64,000 nucleotides of DNA from Leptospira noumeaensis (GTDB lineage: Bacteria; Spirochaetota; Leptospiria; Leptospirales; Leptospiraceae). The stretch covers positions 248,001-312,000 of the forward strand of contig NZ_RQFK01000026.1 in assembly GCF_004770765.1 (NCBI RefSeq), given 5' to 3'. This document shows positions 43,599 through 53,273 of the stretch, piece by piece. How positions within the stretch are numbered: the stretch's first letter is position 1; the number at the start of each line of letters is the position of its first letter. Under the pieces are notes generated by a model that was not told the DNA's origin, searched no databases, and saw only the letters and a program-made list of their open reading frames with translations. Both the position numbers and the translations under genes were made by a program.

Positions 43599-44927
43599 AT
43601 GAATTATTTTTTTATCACCAAACATTGGGATGTATTTCTATTTTGTTTGGTTTATATCCATTTCTATGTTTTTCCAATACATGGAGAACCTAATGAATTT
43701 TCGATGAACAGTTGTCGAAAAGACAATTCAATATTAGAACTCAGTCGTTGTATTGTTAGTAAACATCCTGACTATCGAATCGAAGAAATTAAATTAAAGG
43801 AAATCTCAGGTAGGAAAAAAATTGCTTCTTACTATTTTCCATCAAATCCAACTTTTAGTAGTTACATAGCCACAAGGAAAGGAGAAACATCCAATTCTTT
43901 TCTCAGTGGGCCAAATGCAGCTAATAACTTTCAAGTCATGGTCAACCAAGAGATCTTTACTAATGGGAAAAAAGAAATTGCCGTCCAAATTGCTGACGAA
44001 GAATTTAAAGCGCAAGTTTTCCGATTAGAGTCTGTAAGGCGATCCTTAGAATTTGAAGCTCTAAAAAAAATGACGAGGTTTCGATATCTTTACTTAGAAG
44101 AAGAAAACAGTCGTGATAATTTAAACCTTGTTAAAGAATTAAAAAAAATCTCAAAAGCAAGAGTGAATGAAGGGCTTTCTCCAGGAATCGATGAATCCTT
44201 GTCGGAATCAGAAGAAATCAGAATCTACAAAATCTGGAGCCAAATCCATAGACTTTCAGAAAATACAAATTCGGAATTGGAAGTTTTACTTGGATTTCCT
44301 TTAGAAAAAGAAACCATCCAAACTCAAAATTGGATTTTACCAAAAGATTTACCCAAAGAAAAAACTGAGTTAATCCAACTGGCAATGGAAAAACGTCCAG
44401 AACTAATGCTTTCAGAAAAAGAAATTGAGTTAGCACTCCTTCGCCAAAATGAAGTGAGGCGACAAAAAATTCCAAATGTATCCTTAGGAGCTTTTGCCCA
44501 AAACGATGGGTTCAATGAAAAAGTAGTAGGAGGGATGGTCAGTTTCCCTATGACCATTTGGAGAGATTATGAAGGAGAAACCATCATTGCATCTGCAAAA
44601 ATTGATAATTCCAAAGAACTAAAAGAATCTGTTTCCAGAAATATCAAACAAGAAGTTTTATTTGCAATAACGAATTACCTAACTCTGTCAGAAGAAATTA
44701 AATTCTATGATGAATCCAAAATGGAACGGGCAGAATCAGATTTAAAAAATCTTCAGGAAGCGATTCGATTTGGAAAGATAAAAATTATAGATGCCATCAA
44801 CCAACAAAGAATTCTTTTACAAACAAAACTAAACTATCTGAACACAAAAACAGAATTTGAATTATCTCAAATTGAACTCGTTCGTGTTCTCGGATTACCT
44901 AGCGACTCATTAGGGATCAAACCATGA
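43599..44927 (+). CDS. TolC-family outer membrane channel of a metal RND system
   Basis: I start at the ATG at 43599, preceded by GGAGG (43590-43594); the frame opens at 43575 but has no ribosome site there. The 442-residue protein has a signal segment (FLFCLVYIHFYVFPIHG) and the helical outer-membrane-factor fold with two duplicated halves. The strings EKRPELMLSEKEIELA and FGKIKIIDAINQQR belong to the CzcC/CusC branch. It forms the outer-membrane duct for the RND pump. The stop overlaps the adaptor gene start (ATGA). Confidence 0.88.
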   Translation: MNYFFITKHWDVFLFCLVYIHFYVFPIHGEPNEFSMNSCRKDNSILELSRCIVSKHPDYRIEEIKLKEISGRKKIASYYFPSNPTFSSYIATRKGETSNSFLSGPNAANNFQVMVNQEIFTNGKKEIAVQIADEEFKAQVFRLESVRRSLEFEALKKMTRFRYLYLEEENSRDNLNLVKELKKISKARVNEGLSPGIDESLSESEEIRIYKIWSQIHRLSENTNSELEVLLGFPLEKETIQTQNWILPKDLPKEKTELIQLAMEKRPELMLSEKEIELALLRQNEVRRQKIPNVSLGAFAQNDGFNEKVVGGMVSFPMTIWRDYEGETIIASAKIDNSKELKESVSRNIKQEVLFAITNYLTLSEEIKFYDESKMERAESDLKNLQEAIRFGKIKIIDAINQQRILLQTKLNYLNTKTEFELSQIELVRVLGLPSDSLGIKP

Positions 44928-46063
44928 AAAAACAAACACTTATCTTAATCGTGTCCATTCTATTGATTTCTGCTTCCGTATACTTTTGGAAGTTTGGAAA
45001 AACAAACAATGATTTGGAATCAACAAAAGAAACAAATGACATAGTCAAACTTTCTTCAGAAAATCGAAAAAGTTTAGGAATAGAAACTGAAATTATCCAA
45101 AGAGAATCCATCCAAACAAAAATCGAACTGATTGGAGAAACAGAAGCTGTACCTGATGCCATCATTGATGTACCAACTAGAATTTCAGGACGAATTACTT
45201 CAGTTTTTTTTGTAGAAGGAGATACAATCAAAAAAGGCCAAAAACTAGTAACAATTGATTCACCAGAACTTGCAAAACTTAGATCAACTTTTCTAGTAGC
45301 AAAATCTAAATTTACCGCAGCAGAACAAAATCTAAATCGAATTGAATCGTTGGTAAAAATGAATCTAGCCGCAAAACAAGAGTTTATTGATGCTGAATCA
45401 AATCTAAAAGTGGTTGAATCAGAAAAAAATGCAGCTGTAGAAAATTTAAGGGCCAACGGCTTATCCATTGATAACTCAGCATCTGGTGTGTATACTGTAT
45501 TTGCACCAAGGGCAGGGCTTGCTCTTTCTAGAAATGCTATTCCTGGTTCTATGGTTTTGGGAAACCAAATCCTAACAACCATTGCAGAACTTTCAGATCT
45601 TTGGTTCCAAGCAAAAATATTTGAAAACGATTTAAAATATCTTTCGGAAGGTGATTCCGGAAAAATTATTTTGAATGCTTATCCTGATTTGGAATTTGAC
45701 GGAATATTAGAACATATTGGTGAAAAGGTGGATCCTGAATCTCGAACAGTCCATGCAAGAGTTGTTTTTAAAAATAAAAATCGTAAAGCAAAGATTGGTT
45801 TATTTGGAAAAGCCATTCTTATGGTCAATCAAAGAGAAGGAATACAAGTTTCGGAAGAAGCTGTTCAATCTTACCAAGATCAAAAGTATATTTTTATAGA
45901 ATCCAAACCAAACGAGTTTCATTGGGTAAAAATTAAAATAGGAAGTGTGAATGATGGAAATGTAGAAATTCTTTCGGGAATTACACCGGGAGATAAAGTA
46001 GTCACAAAATCTGCATTCGAACTAAAAGCCATTTTATTCAAATCAACATTTGGTGGAGAATAA
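44924..46063 (+). CDS. RND periplasmic adaptor (membrane fusion protein) for metal efflux
   Basis: The 379-residue protein has an N-terminal membrane helix (about 4-22), a barrel-sandwich/lipoyl domain (RISGRITSVFFVEGDTIKKG, about 85-104), a helical hairpin (about 110-170) and a beta-barrel domain (GDSGKIILNAYPDLEFDG). It belongs to the CzcB/CusB-like heavy-metal adaptors and links the inner-membrane pump to the outer-membrane channel. It overlaps the TolC-family gene by 4 bases and precedes the RND gene by 2 bases. Confidence 0.9.
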   Translation: MKKQTLILIVSILLISASVYFWKFGKTNNDLESTKETNDIVKLSSENRKSLGIETEIIQRESIQTKIELIGETEAVPDAIIDVPTRISGRITSVFFVEGDTIKKGQKLVTIDSPELAKLRSTFLVAKSKFTAAEQNLNRIESLVKMNLAAKQEFIDAESNLKVVESEKNAAVENLRANGLSIDNSASGVYTVFAPRAGLALSRNAIPGSMVLGNQILTTIAELSDLWFQAKIFENDLKYLSEGDSGKIILNAYPDLEFDGILEHIGEKVDPESRTVHARVVFKNKNRKAKIGLFGKAILMVNQREGIQVSEEAVQSYQDQKYIFIESKPNEFHWVKIKIGSVNDGNVEILSGITPGDKVVTKSAFELKAILFKSTFGGE

Positions 46064-46065
46064 GT

Positions 46066-49000
46066 ATGGAATTTTTAACAAAAATTGTTCAATTCTCTCT
46101 ACAAAATCGACTTTTAGTAATTATTCTAACAGTATTACTTGTGTTTGGTGGTTTTTATTCACTGAATCACTTAAAAGTAGATGCAGTGCCAGACATTACC
46201 AATGTTCAAGTACAAGTGATCACAACTTCCCCTTCTCTCTCGACTTTAGAAATTGAACAGTATATTACCTTGCCTGTAGAAAGAGCCATCACAGGAATTC
46301 CAAACTTAATAGAAGTAAGGTCTGTTTCTCGGTATGGATTTTCTCTTGTGACTGCCGTATTTGCAGATGGAACTGATTTATGGAAAAGTAGACAACTTGT
46401 CAGTGAAAGACTAACAGAAGCATCAGAAAACATTCCCGCCATTTTTGGAAAACCAGTCATTGGCCCTATCACAACAGGTCTAGGGGAAGTATTTCAATTC
46501 ACCTTGGAGAGTGAATTCCATACTCAAATGGAACTCACCACTTATTTGAATTGGTACATCAATCCAACGCTCAAAACAGTTCCAGGAATTGTGGAAGTGA
46601 ATAGTTTTGGAGGAAAAACAAAACAATACCAGGTCATTGTGGATCCCTTTAAAGCAGCTTCACTTGGTGTTTCACTGAATCAAATTGTAAGCGCAGTAGA
46701 ATCAAATAATCTATCGATAGGAAGTGGATATATTGAGCGATCCGGTGAACAATTGATAGTTGGTAGTGATGGTCTTTTAAAAGAAATCACTGACTTTGAA
46801 AAAATCCAAGTAGGGAAAATGGGAGATGGGTTTCCTATATATTTAAGTAGTATCGCCAAAATTGAGGAAGGATCGAGATTACGAAAAGGAGCGGCCACTG
46901 CTACAGGAAAATCAGAAGTGGTAGGTGCCGTAACACTCATGTTACTTGGTGAAAATTCATTAGAAGTAACTACTGCTGTAAAAGAAAAAATCACCCAGAT
47001 AGAAAAAACTCTTCCGACAGGAATGAAAATCAAACCGTATTATGACCGTTCGATCATGGTGAAAAACACCTTAAACACGATCGTTTGGAATTTATCAGAA
47101 GGGGCCATTCTTGTTATCATCATACTGTTTCTGATGATTGGTGATTTCCGATCAGGTCTTGTCATTGCCTCAGTAATTCCACTAGCGATGTTATTTGCCA
47201 TTTCACTTATGTTTTTACGAGACCTTCCGGCAAACTTAATGTCTATGGGTGCGATTGATTTTGGACTTATTGTGGATGGGGCAGTCATTCTGATTGAAAA
47301 TTCGCATAGACGATTGGGATTAAAACGAAAAGAATTAAAAAGAGACCTTACCGACAAAGAACAAAAAGAAACCATTCTAAATGCGACAATAGAAGTTCGA
47401 AAAGCCACTATTTACGGAGAAATCATCATAGGAATTGTTTATATTCCGATTCTTACATTAAGTGGAACCGAAGGCAAAATGTTTATCCCAATGGCAACTA
47501 CTGTTTTGTTTGCTTTACTTGGTGCGTTCTTCTTAACACTCACACTCATTCCCGTGCTTGCTTCGTATTTTTTAAAAGGAGGTCATATCGCCGAAGGAGA
47601 AACAAAGTTTTTCCAAAAAATCCACGAATGGTATACTCCAAAATTAGAATATTGTCTAAAGGAATCTAAAAAAGTCACTTATTCCAGTATTGGAGTTCTT
47701 GTTCTTTCGATCATATTATTCTTTCGATTGGGAGGAGAATTTTTACCAAAATTAGACGAAGGAAATCTCCTAATCGAAATTAGTCGGTATCCATCCACAA
47801 CTTTAACAGAATCATTACAATCTTCTATGAAAATTGAAAAAGCCATTCTAAAGGAAATTCCAGAAATCACAGAAGTGGTTTCGAGAACAGGATCACCAGA
47901 ACTTGCCATTGAACCGATGGGTGTAGAAAAAACCGATATGTATATGGATATGAAACCAAGATCCGAATGGAAACTAAGTAAAATGGAACTTGAACTCAAG
48001 TTACAAGAGATCATTGAAAGAGTGGCCCCACAAGTGGCCTTCGGTTTGTCTCAACCCATCGAAATGCGGAACAACGAAATTATGGCTGGGATTCGGGCCG
48101 ATGTGGGAATCAAAATTTTTGGAGATGATTTAACAAAACTAAAATCCTTAGCAGAAGAAATTTCGAAAAAAATCAAAAACATTCCCGGTGTCGTTGACCT
48201 ACGGATCGAACAATTGTATGGATTGGAATACTTACGAATCAAACCTAACAGAGAAAAGTTGGCAAGATATGACCAATCAATCGTTGATGTAGGCCGTGTT
48301 ACCGGATCTATTTCTTCAGGAGTTCCAGCTGGTATTATTTACGAAGGAATGAAACGATTCGATATTGTCGTGAAAACAGATGTAAGTGGAAACCCAGAAC
48401 AAATCAAAAACATACCAATAAAAGTTGGAAAAAATAGTTTTGCTCCCTTACATGAACTTTCAGAAATTTATATCGAAGATGGTCCTGTACAAATTTATCA
48501 CCAAAACCAAAATCGTTATGCTTTGGTTCAATTTAATATTCGCGGAAGTGATATGGTGAGTACTGTAAAATTAGTCCAATCCGTTTTAGAAAAAGAAATT
48601 AAATTTCCGTCTGGTTATCATTATACAACTGGTGGTGAATTTGAAAAATTTGAATCCGCAACAAAAACTTTATACATTGTTGTGCCTATCACACTTCTTA
48701 TTATTTTTTTAATCTTATATTTTGCATTTAACGAACTATCGGCGGCAATCATCATTTTCCTTAATGTTCCTTTTGCCATCACAGGAGGGATATTTGCTCT
48801 TTATATACGGAGTTTGCCATTTAGCATTTCAGCCGGTGTTGGATTTATTGCTTTGTTTGGAATTGCTGTTCTGAATGGACTTGTACTCATTAGTTTCATT
48901 CGAAGTTTGGAACATGAGGGAAAAAGTAAAAAAGAAGCTGTAAAAGAAGCAGCGTTGTCAAGACTTCGACCTGTACTCACCACAGCCCTTCTGGCATCCA

Positions 49001-49176
49001 TTGGGTTTATTCCAATGGCAGTTAGTTCCTCACCAGGTGCCGAAGTCCAAAGACCTCTAGCAACCGTAGTGATTGGAGGATTGATATCAGCGAGTGCCCT
49101 TACGCTTTTTGTTCTCCCTCTCGTCTATTTAAAGTTTGCTGCAAAAAAAGCTTTCATACTATCAAAAGATGCATAG
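46066..49176 (+). CDS. Heavy-metal efflux RND pump, divalent-cation (CzcA/CnrA) type
   Basis: The 1036-residue inner-membrane protein has twelve helices and two large periplasmic loops. Helix 4 carries DFGLIVDGAVILIEN (about 396-410), with the D, D and E of the divalent-metal HME branch. Copper/silver pumps such as CusA have an A-x-D-A pattern there instead. The second half has SRLRPVLTTALLASIGFIPMA. It probably exports Zn, Co, Cd or Ni using the proton gradient. It is the last gene of the operon, and its 3' end overlaps the convergent hydrolase by 52 bases. Confidence 0.92.
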   Translation: MEFLTKIVQFSLQNRLLVIILTVLLVFGGFYSLNHLKVDAVPDITNVQVQVITTSPSLSTLEIEQYITLPVERAITGIPNLIEVRSVSRYGFSLVTAVFADGTDLWKSRQLVSERLTEASENIPAIFGKPVIGPITTGLGEVFQFTLESEFHTQMELTTYLNWYINPTLKTVPGIVEVNSFGGKTKQYQVIVDPFKAASLGVSLNQIVSAVESNNLSIGSGYIERSGEQLIVGSDGLLKEITDFEKIQVGKMGDGFPIYLSSIAKIEEGSRLRKGAATATGKSEVVGAVTLMLLGENSLEVTTAVKEKITQIEKTLPTGMKIKPYYDRSIMVKNTLNTIVWNLSEGAILVIIILFLMIGDFRSGLVIASVIPLAMLFAISLMFLRDLPANLMSMGAIDFGLIVDGAVILIENSHRRLGLKRKELKRDLTDKEQKETILNATIEVRKATIYGEIIIGIVYIPILTLSGTEGKMFIPMATTVLFALLGAFFLTLTLIPVLASYFLKGGHIAEGETKFFQKIHEWYTPKLEYCLKESKKVTYSSIGVLVLSIILFFRLGGEFLPKLDEGNLLIEISRYPSTTLTESLQSSMKIEKAILKEIPEITEVVSRTGSPELAIEPMGVEKTDMYMDMKPRSEWKLSKMELELKLQEIIERVAPQVAFGLSQPIEMRNNEIMAGIRADVGIKIFGDDLTKLKSLAEEISKKIKNIPGVVDLRIEQLYGLEYLRIKPNREKLARYDQSIVDVGRVTGSISSGVPAGIIYEGMKRFDIVVKTDVSGNPEQIKNIPIKVGKNSFAPLHELSEIYIEDGPVQIYHQNQNRYALVQFNIRGSDMVSTVKLVQSVLEKEIKFPSGYHYTTGGEFEKFESATKTLYIVVPITLLIIFLILYFAFNELSAAIIIFLNVPFAITGGIFALYIRSLPFSISAGVGFIALFGIAVLNGLVLISFIRSLEHEGKSKKEAVKEAALSRLRPVLTTALLASIGFIPMAVSSSPGAEVQRPLATVVIGGLISASALTLFVLPLVYLKFAAKKAFILSKDA

Positions 49177-49931
49177 TCTGCTTTTTCATTATATGCAAGG
49201 CCAGGAAGTCCGTGACCTTCAGCTCCAGGTCTTGTAAATCCATGAACGGCTCCTGGGTGAGAGATAAAAGTAACAGGAGCTTTTGCATCAGTTACTGTTT
49301 TGATAAAGGTATCTACTACTGTTTTAGGAATAAAAGGATCATCAGCACCATGATGCACTAAAACTTTTGATTTTATTTTCTTTGCACCAGAAGCCAAGTT
49401 TTTGCTACCAAGCATACCATGAAAAGAAACAACTCCACCTCTTAAGTCAGCACCATCTAATGCGAGTTCAATGACTCCACCGCCACCAAAACAATACCCA
49501 ATGGCTCCAATTTTACTAGTATCTACATTCGGGTTTGATTTTAAAATTTCGAGAGCTTTGTAGATTTTTTTGAGCATCACTTTAGGATCTCCATTGGCAC
49601 CGGAAAGTTTCCCAGCTTCCACATGGTCTTTGGCAATAATTCCTTTTCCATAAACATCCATAACAAAAGCTACATAACCTAAATCAGCTAGTTGTTTGGC
49701 TCTTTGTTTCGGATAATCATTGAGTCCCCACCACTCGTGAATCACAAGAATACCGGGACGTTTTCCTGTAACAGAAGAATCAACGGCGAGAAATCCCTCA
49801 TAGGTTTTCCCATCCAATTTGTATTCCACCGGAGTTCCCGATACGGAAGACTTTACTGGAAGTTGTGCTGTTGGTACACTCGCGCATTGAACGGCAAAAA
49901 CGAGTGCAAAAATTGAAATAAGTTGTTTCAT
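49125..49931 (-). CDS. Dienelactone hydrolase family protein, probable lipoprotein
   Basis: The 268-residue alpha/beta hydrolase has the family nucleophile Cys147 in GAIGYCFGGGG, the acid in HHGADDPFIP (about D197) and the His in GAVHGFTRPG (about 229). The N-terminus is a signal peptide ending AVQC, so it may be lipid-anchored at Cys16. Periplasmic members of this family hydrolyse esters or lactones; the substrate is unknown. The last 52 bases of the gene are antisense to the end of the RND pump gene. Confidence 0.88.
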   Translation of the reverse strand: MKQLISIFALVFAVQCASVPTAQLPVKSSVSGTPVEYKLDGKTYEGFLAVDSSVTGKRPGILVIHEWWGLNDYPKQRAKQLADLGYVAFVMDVYGKGIIAKDHVEAGKLSGANGDPKVMLKKIYKALEILKSNPNVDTSKIGAIGYCFGGGGVIELALDGADLRGGVVSFHGMLGSKNLASGAKKIKSKVLVHHGADDPFIPKTVVDTFIKTVTDAKAPVTFISHPGAVHGFTRPGAEGHGLPGLAYNEKADYASFDSMKAFFAANFK

Positions 49932-50110
49932 ACGTCTCCTGTTCCGCTAAAAAAATCGGGCACTAATTCTTTCTGCGGAGATAGATTTTGAATTCTAATT
50001 GGGACTCGTAAAAAAGAAACCTTAATTTCTTACAATTATAGAAAGATTTGAACCAATCCAAAAACAATACCTTCGTTCGTTTTTGTTGACCCAGTTGACT
50101 CAAAAAAAGA

Positions 50111-50125
50111 AGACCAATCGGTTCA
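50111..50125. promoter_or_regulatory. Candidate operator upstream of acyl-CoA dehydrogenase
   Basis: AGACC-AATC-GGTTC (50111-50124) is an imperfect inverted repeat whose core GACCAATCGGT (50112-50122) is identical to that at 8260-8270 before the zinc alcohol dehydrogenase. It lies about 95 bases upstream of the acyl-CoA dehydrogenase start. Two TTGAC elements precede it (50086-50091 and 50095-50100). Confidence 0.3.
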
Positions 50126-50218
50126 CCATTTATCTTTTTTTCCAATTTTTTTGTTATACGATTTTTTTTAATCGCCTCACATTCCTAAAATTTATCTTCT
50201 AACTCAAAAGGAATTTTT

Positions 50219-51937
50219 ATGATCCAAAGTAACTACTTTCAAACCAACGAAGACCTAAAAGAACATTTTTATGAATTAATTGATTGGAATGAAATTGTTC
50301 CTATTTATGAAAATAATTATTCTGATTCAAAACTTTATTCTGAAAACAACAATCCTAGGTTAGAGTATGCTCCATCTAATATTGATGAGGCGAAATCGTT
50401 TTACGACGAGATTCTAAAGTCTTGCGGAGAAATTAGTGGAATGTATGTTTCCCAAGTAGCTGCCACTGTGGATTCCAAAGGTCTAAAATTTGAGAATGGA
50501 AACGTAATCCATCCACAAGAAATGGTAGATGTAATCAAAATGTATCACGATGCAGGGCTTGGACCTGTTGCATTCAAAAGAAGATATGGTGGACTAGGAG
50601 CACCTAGCATCATCAAAGCGATGATTGCAGAATTGATGTATAGATCGGATAGTTCCATCACCATTGCTGTGGGAAGTATGGGCCTTGCCGCCATTTTGGA
50701 AGTCTGTGCTTCTGAATCGATGAAAGAAGAATGGATTCCAAAATTAATCTCAGGAAATTATACAGTCACGATGGGATTATCAGAACCAGATTTTGGATCT
50801 GACTTACCAAACATCACCACCAAAGCTACAAAAAAAGATGATGAATGGTATCTCACTGGAACCAAAAGATTCCAAACTGTTGCTTGTGGAGTGAACGGAA
50901 TCCCTGGAATTACTCTTACATTGGCGAGAACGGGCACCCAAGAAAGTGGAGCCCGGGGACTTTCATTTTTTATCGTAGAGAACAAAGATTATGCGGTGCA
51001 AGGTATCGAAAAAAAATTAGGAATCAAAGCTTCCGCCACTTGTGAAACTGTTTTTGAAAATAGCAAAGGATATCTAGTTGGTAAAGAAGGATTTGGTCTT
51101 GTTAAATACGTAATGGGAATGTTAAACGGTGCCCGTCTCAGTGTTTCCTCACAAGGAACGGGAATTGTCACTGCCGCATACGAAGAAGCTCTCAAATACG
51201 CAAAAGAAAGAATCCAATTTGGAAAACCAATTTATGAAATTCCCGCTGTCCGCCGTATGTTGGATCGAATGGAACGCGAACTTGCGGGAATGCGTTGCTT
51301 AATGGTAGAAGCTGCTTTTTCCGTTGATAAATACTATTGGTACGAAGATGGAAGAACTGTTTCTCCGGAAGAATCCAAAATTGGAAAATTTTGGGAAAAG
51401 GTGGCAAACACACTCACTCCTATTTCCAAATACTACAATTCAGAAATGTGTAATGATTTGGTATACGACGGATTACAAGTACTAGGTGGTGCAGGATATA
51501 CAGAAGATTACGATCTATCTAGACTTTACCGTGATGCACGAATCACCAATATCTATGATGGAACCACTCAAATTCAAGTGAATGCGGCCATCGGTGGGAT
51601 TACTTCTGGAATGAGTGCTACAGGTACTTTCCGTAGTTATTTAGATCATTTAGCAAAAGGATCTGAATCCAATTCCAAACTCCAAGAGGTTCGAGCACTT
51701 TTCGAATCCATTGTCGAAACTTACAAATCCATAGAAAAACAAGAAACAAAAGAAGCTCATAGTTTTGAAGTGGTGGAATCGGCGGCAAGACTTGTGGTAG
51801 GATACTTGATGGAAAGAGCAAAAAACAAATCCACTAACAGAAAAGAATTACGTACTACTTGGTGTAAAGGATTCCATTTGGATAGTTTAGCCATCCTTTC
51901 TGCAAACCAGATCAGACTGAAACATATGAAGGACTAA
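50219..51937 (+). CDS. Acyl-CoA dehydrogenase (long form)
   Basis: The 572-residue flavoprotein has the acyl-CoA dehydrogenase fold. The FAD and substrate strings are MGLSEPDFGSDLPNI, GTKRFQT and VLGGAGYTEDYDLSRLYRDARIT. Residues after about 465 form the extra helical domain seen in long FadE-like enzymes. At the position where many family members have the catalytic Glu (IYEGT) this protein has Asp447 (NIYDGTTQIQ). It catalyses alpha,beta-dehydrogenation of an acyl-CoA, probably in beta-oxidation. It is monocistronic, with a ribosome site AAAGGAA before the ATG. Confidence 0.88.
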   Translation: MIQSNYFQTNEDLKEHFYELIDWNEIVPIYENNYSDSKLYSENNNPRLEYAPSNIDEAKSFYDEILKSCGEISGMYVSQVAATVDSKGLKFENGNVIHPQEMVDVIKMYHDAGLGPVAFKRRYGGLGAPSIIKAMIAELMYRSDSSITIAVGSMGLAAILEVCASESMKEEWIPKLISGNYTVTMGLSEPDFGSDLPNITTKATKKDDEWYLTGTKRFQTVACGVNGIPGITLTLARTGTQESGARGLSFFIVENKDYAVQGIEKKLGIKASATCETVFENSKGYLVGKEGFGLVKYVMGMLNGARLSVSSQGTGIVTAAYEEALKYAKERIQFGKPIYEIPAVRRMLDRMERELAGMRCLMVEAAFSVDKYYWYEDGRTVSPEESKIGKFWEKVANTLTPISKYYNSEMCNDLVYDGLQVLGGAGYTEDYDLSRLYRDARITNIYDGTTQIQVNAAIGGITSGMSATGTFRSYLDHLAKGSESNSKLQEVRALFESIVETYKSIEKQETKEAHSFEVVESAARLVVGYLMERAKNKSTNRKELRTTWCKGFHLDSLAILSANQIRLKHMKD

Positions 51938-51966
51938 AAAAAAGGGCCCTCTTTTTGAGGACCCTT
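51936..51966 (-). terminator. Intrinsic terminator of the desaturase gene
   Basis: Read on the minus strand, a hairpin (51942-51966; AAGGG-C-CCTC paired with GAGG-A-CCCTT around a 5-base loop, one mismatch) is followed by a run of T (51936-51943 read as A on plus). It lies between the convergent acyl-CoA dehydrogenase and desaturase genes. On the plus strand it lacks a T tract, so it serves mainly the desaturase. Confidence 0.75.
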
Positions 51967-51982
51967 AAGAAAGGAAAGGGAT

Positions 51983-52013
51983 GAACTCCCCACAATGCGC
52001 AAGTGGGGAATTC
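51983..52013. repeat. Second hairpin downstream of the desaturase
   Basis: GAACTCCCCAC (51983-51993) and GTGGGGAATTC (52003-52013) pair over 10 of 11 bases around a 9-base loop containing TGCGCA. It is not followed by a T tract in either direction. It may act as an mRNA-end stabiliser or add to termination for the desaturase transcript. Confidence 0.5.
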
Positions 52014-52025
52014 GTAAAGTTCAGG

Positions 52026-53207
52026 TTAGATGAGAGTTGCTGATTTCTCTTCATTTGGAAGGGAGATCTGAAAACTTGGTTGTGAAAGTAACCCAGTTGG
52101 TTCCAAATATTTCTTTTTATTTCCCATTAGTTTTCCTGCAATGGAATCAGGAAAAGAATAAGCCACAATTCGTTTCCAAACAGATGCAAACTGTTTCACG
52201 AAACGTCCTGTATTGTAGTGTTGGCCATACTTAGCACAAATTTCTTTCAAACGAGGTGCCACTTCACGGTAACGTTTTGCAGGCATGTCTGGAAACATAT
52301 GGTGTTCGATTTGGTGACTCAAATGACCAGTCATCGTATAAAAAAAGTTACTACCATCTAAGTTAGAAGAACCTTTGAGTTGTCGCAAGTACCACTGCGC
52401 TTTCGTTTCTCCTGTAATGTCATCTACCGAAAAAGACTCTGCATTTTCTGTAAAATGGCCGCAGAAGATCACAGCATAAGTCCAAAGATTTCGTATCAAA
52501 TTCGCGATCAAATTTCCTAAAATGATTTTTGGAAAATTCAAACCAGCAAGGAGTGGAAAGAAAAGGTAATCCTTTACAAGTTGTAGTTCAATTTTTTTAA
52601 AGAACACTGCCTTATAATCTTTCAGTGATTTTTTCTTTCTTTGTTTTTTAGGAATTTCCATATATTCCACTCGGTAACCGTGAGCGCCCACACCCCACTG
52701 AAAGTTCATCGCCAAAAACATATTTGTGAAAGGCTGTGTTAGGTGGACTGGTTTCCACTTTTGAGCTTCCGTTAACCGAGTAAAATTATACCCGTAATCA
52801 TGGTCTTTGTTAAGAACGTTGGTATATGTATGGTGCATATAATTATGATAGAACTTCCATTGGTGTGAATCACTCACAATGTCCCATTCAAAAGTACGGG
52901 AGTTAAATCGAGGATCATTCATCCAATCATACTGTCCATGAAGGACGTTATGACCAAGTTCCATATTGTTGATAATTTTGGAGGCACCTAAAATCAAACT
53001 GCCTGCCACAAAAGAAATTGGTTCAAAACTAAAGTGGATGAGACCACGACCTAAAATTTCCGTGTAACGGTAGATTTTATAAATGGATCTGATATGATCT
53101 GCATCTTCTTTACCTACTTTTGCCATCACTTCTTCTCGGAGTGCATCTACTTCTTTTCCAAAAGCTTCAATTTCTTCGTGATTTAATTTTTTGCTAATTG
53201 TTCTCAT
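52026..53207 (-). CDS. Membrane fatty acid desaturase (acyl-CoA/acyl-lipid type)
   Basis: The 393-residue protein has the three His boxes of integral-membrane desaturases: HNVLH (86-90), HNYMHH (121-126) and HQIEHH (about 304-309). Several membrane helices lie between. It introduces a double bond into fatty acyl chains using an oxygen-activating di-iron site. It lies 66 bases downstream of a flavin/2Fe-2S reductase on the same strand, which is the likely electron donor. The pair is next to a divergent TetR regulator. This arrangement is like desB-desC-desT of Pseudomonas. Confidence 0.92.
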   Translation of the reverse strand: MRTISKKLNHEEIEAFGKEVDALREEVMAKVGKEDADHIRSIYKIYRYTEILGRGLIHFSFEPISFVAGSLILGASKIINNMELGHNVLHGQYDWMNDPRFNSRTFEWDIVSDSHQWKFYHNYMHHTYTNVLNKDHDYGYNFTRLTEAQKWKPVHLTQPFTNMFLAMNFQWGVGAHGYRVEYMEIPKKQRKKKSLKDYKAVFFKKIELQLVKDYLFFPLLAGLNFPKIILGNLIANLIRNLWTYAVIFCGHFTENAESFSVDDITGETKAQWYLRQLKGSSNLDGSNFFYTMTGHLSHQIEHHMFPDMPAKRYREVAPRLKEICAKYGQHYNTGRFVKQFASVWKRIVAYSFPDSIAGKLMGNKKKYLEPTGLLSQPSFQISLPNEEKSATLI

Positions 53208-53273
53208 TTTATTTTCCTATGATCAAAACATTCATTTTGTAAATTTTAGTGATTCAATTCCTGGTTTTCCCGA

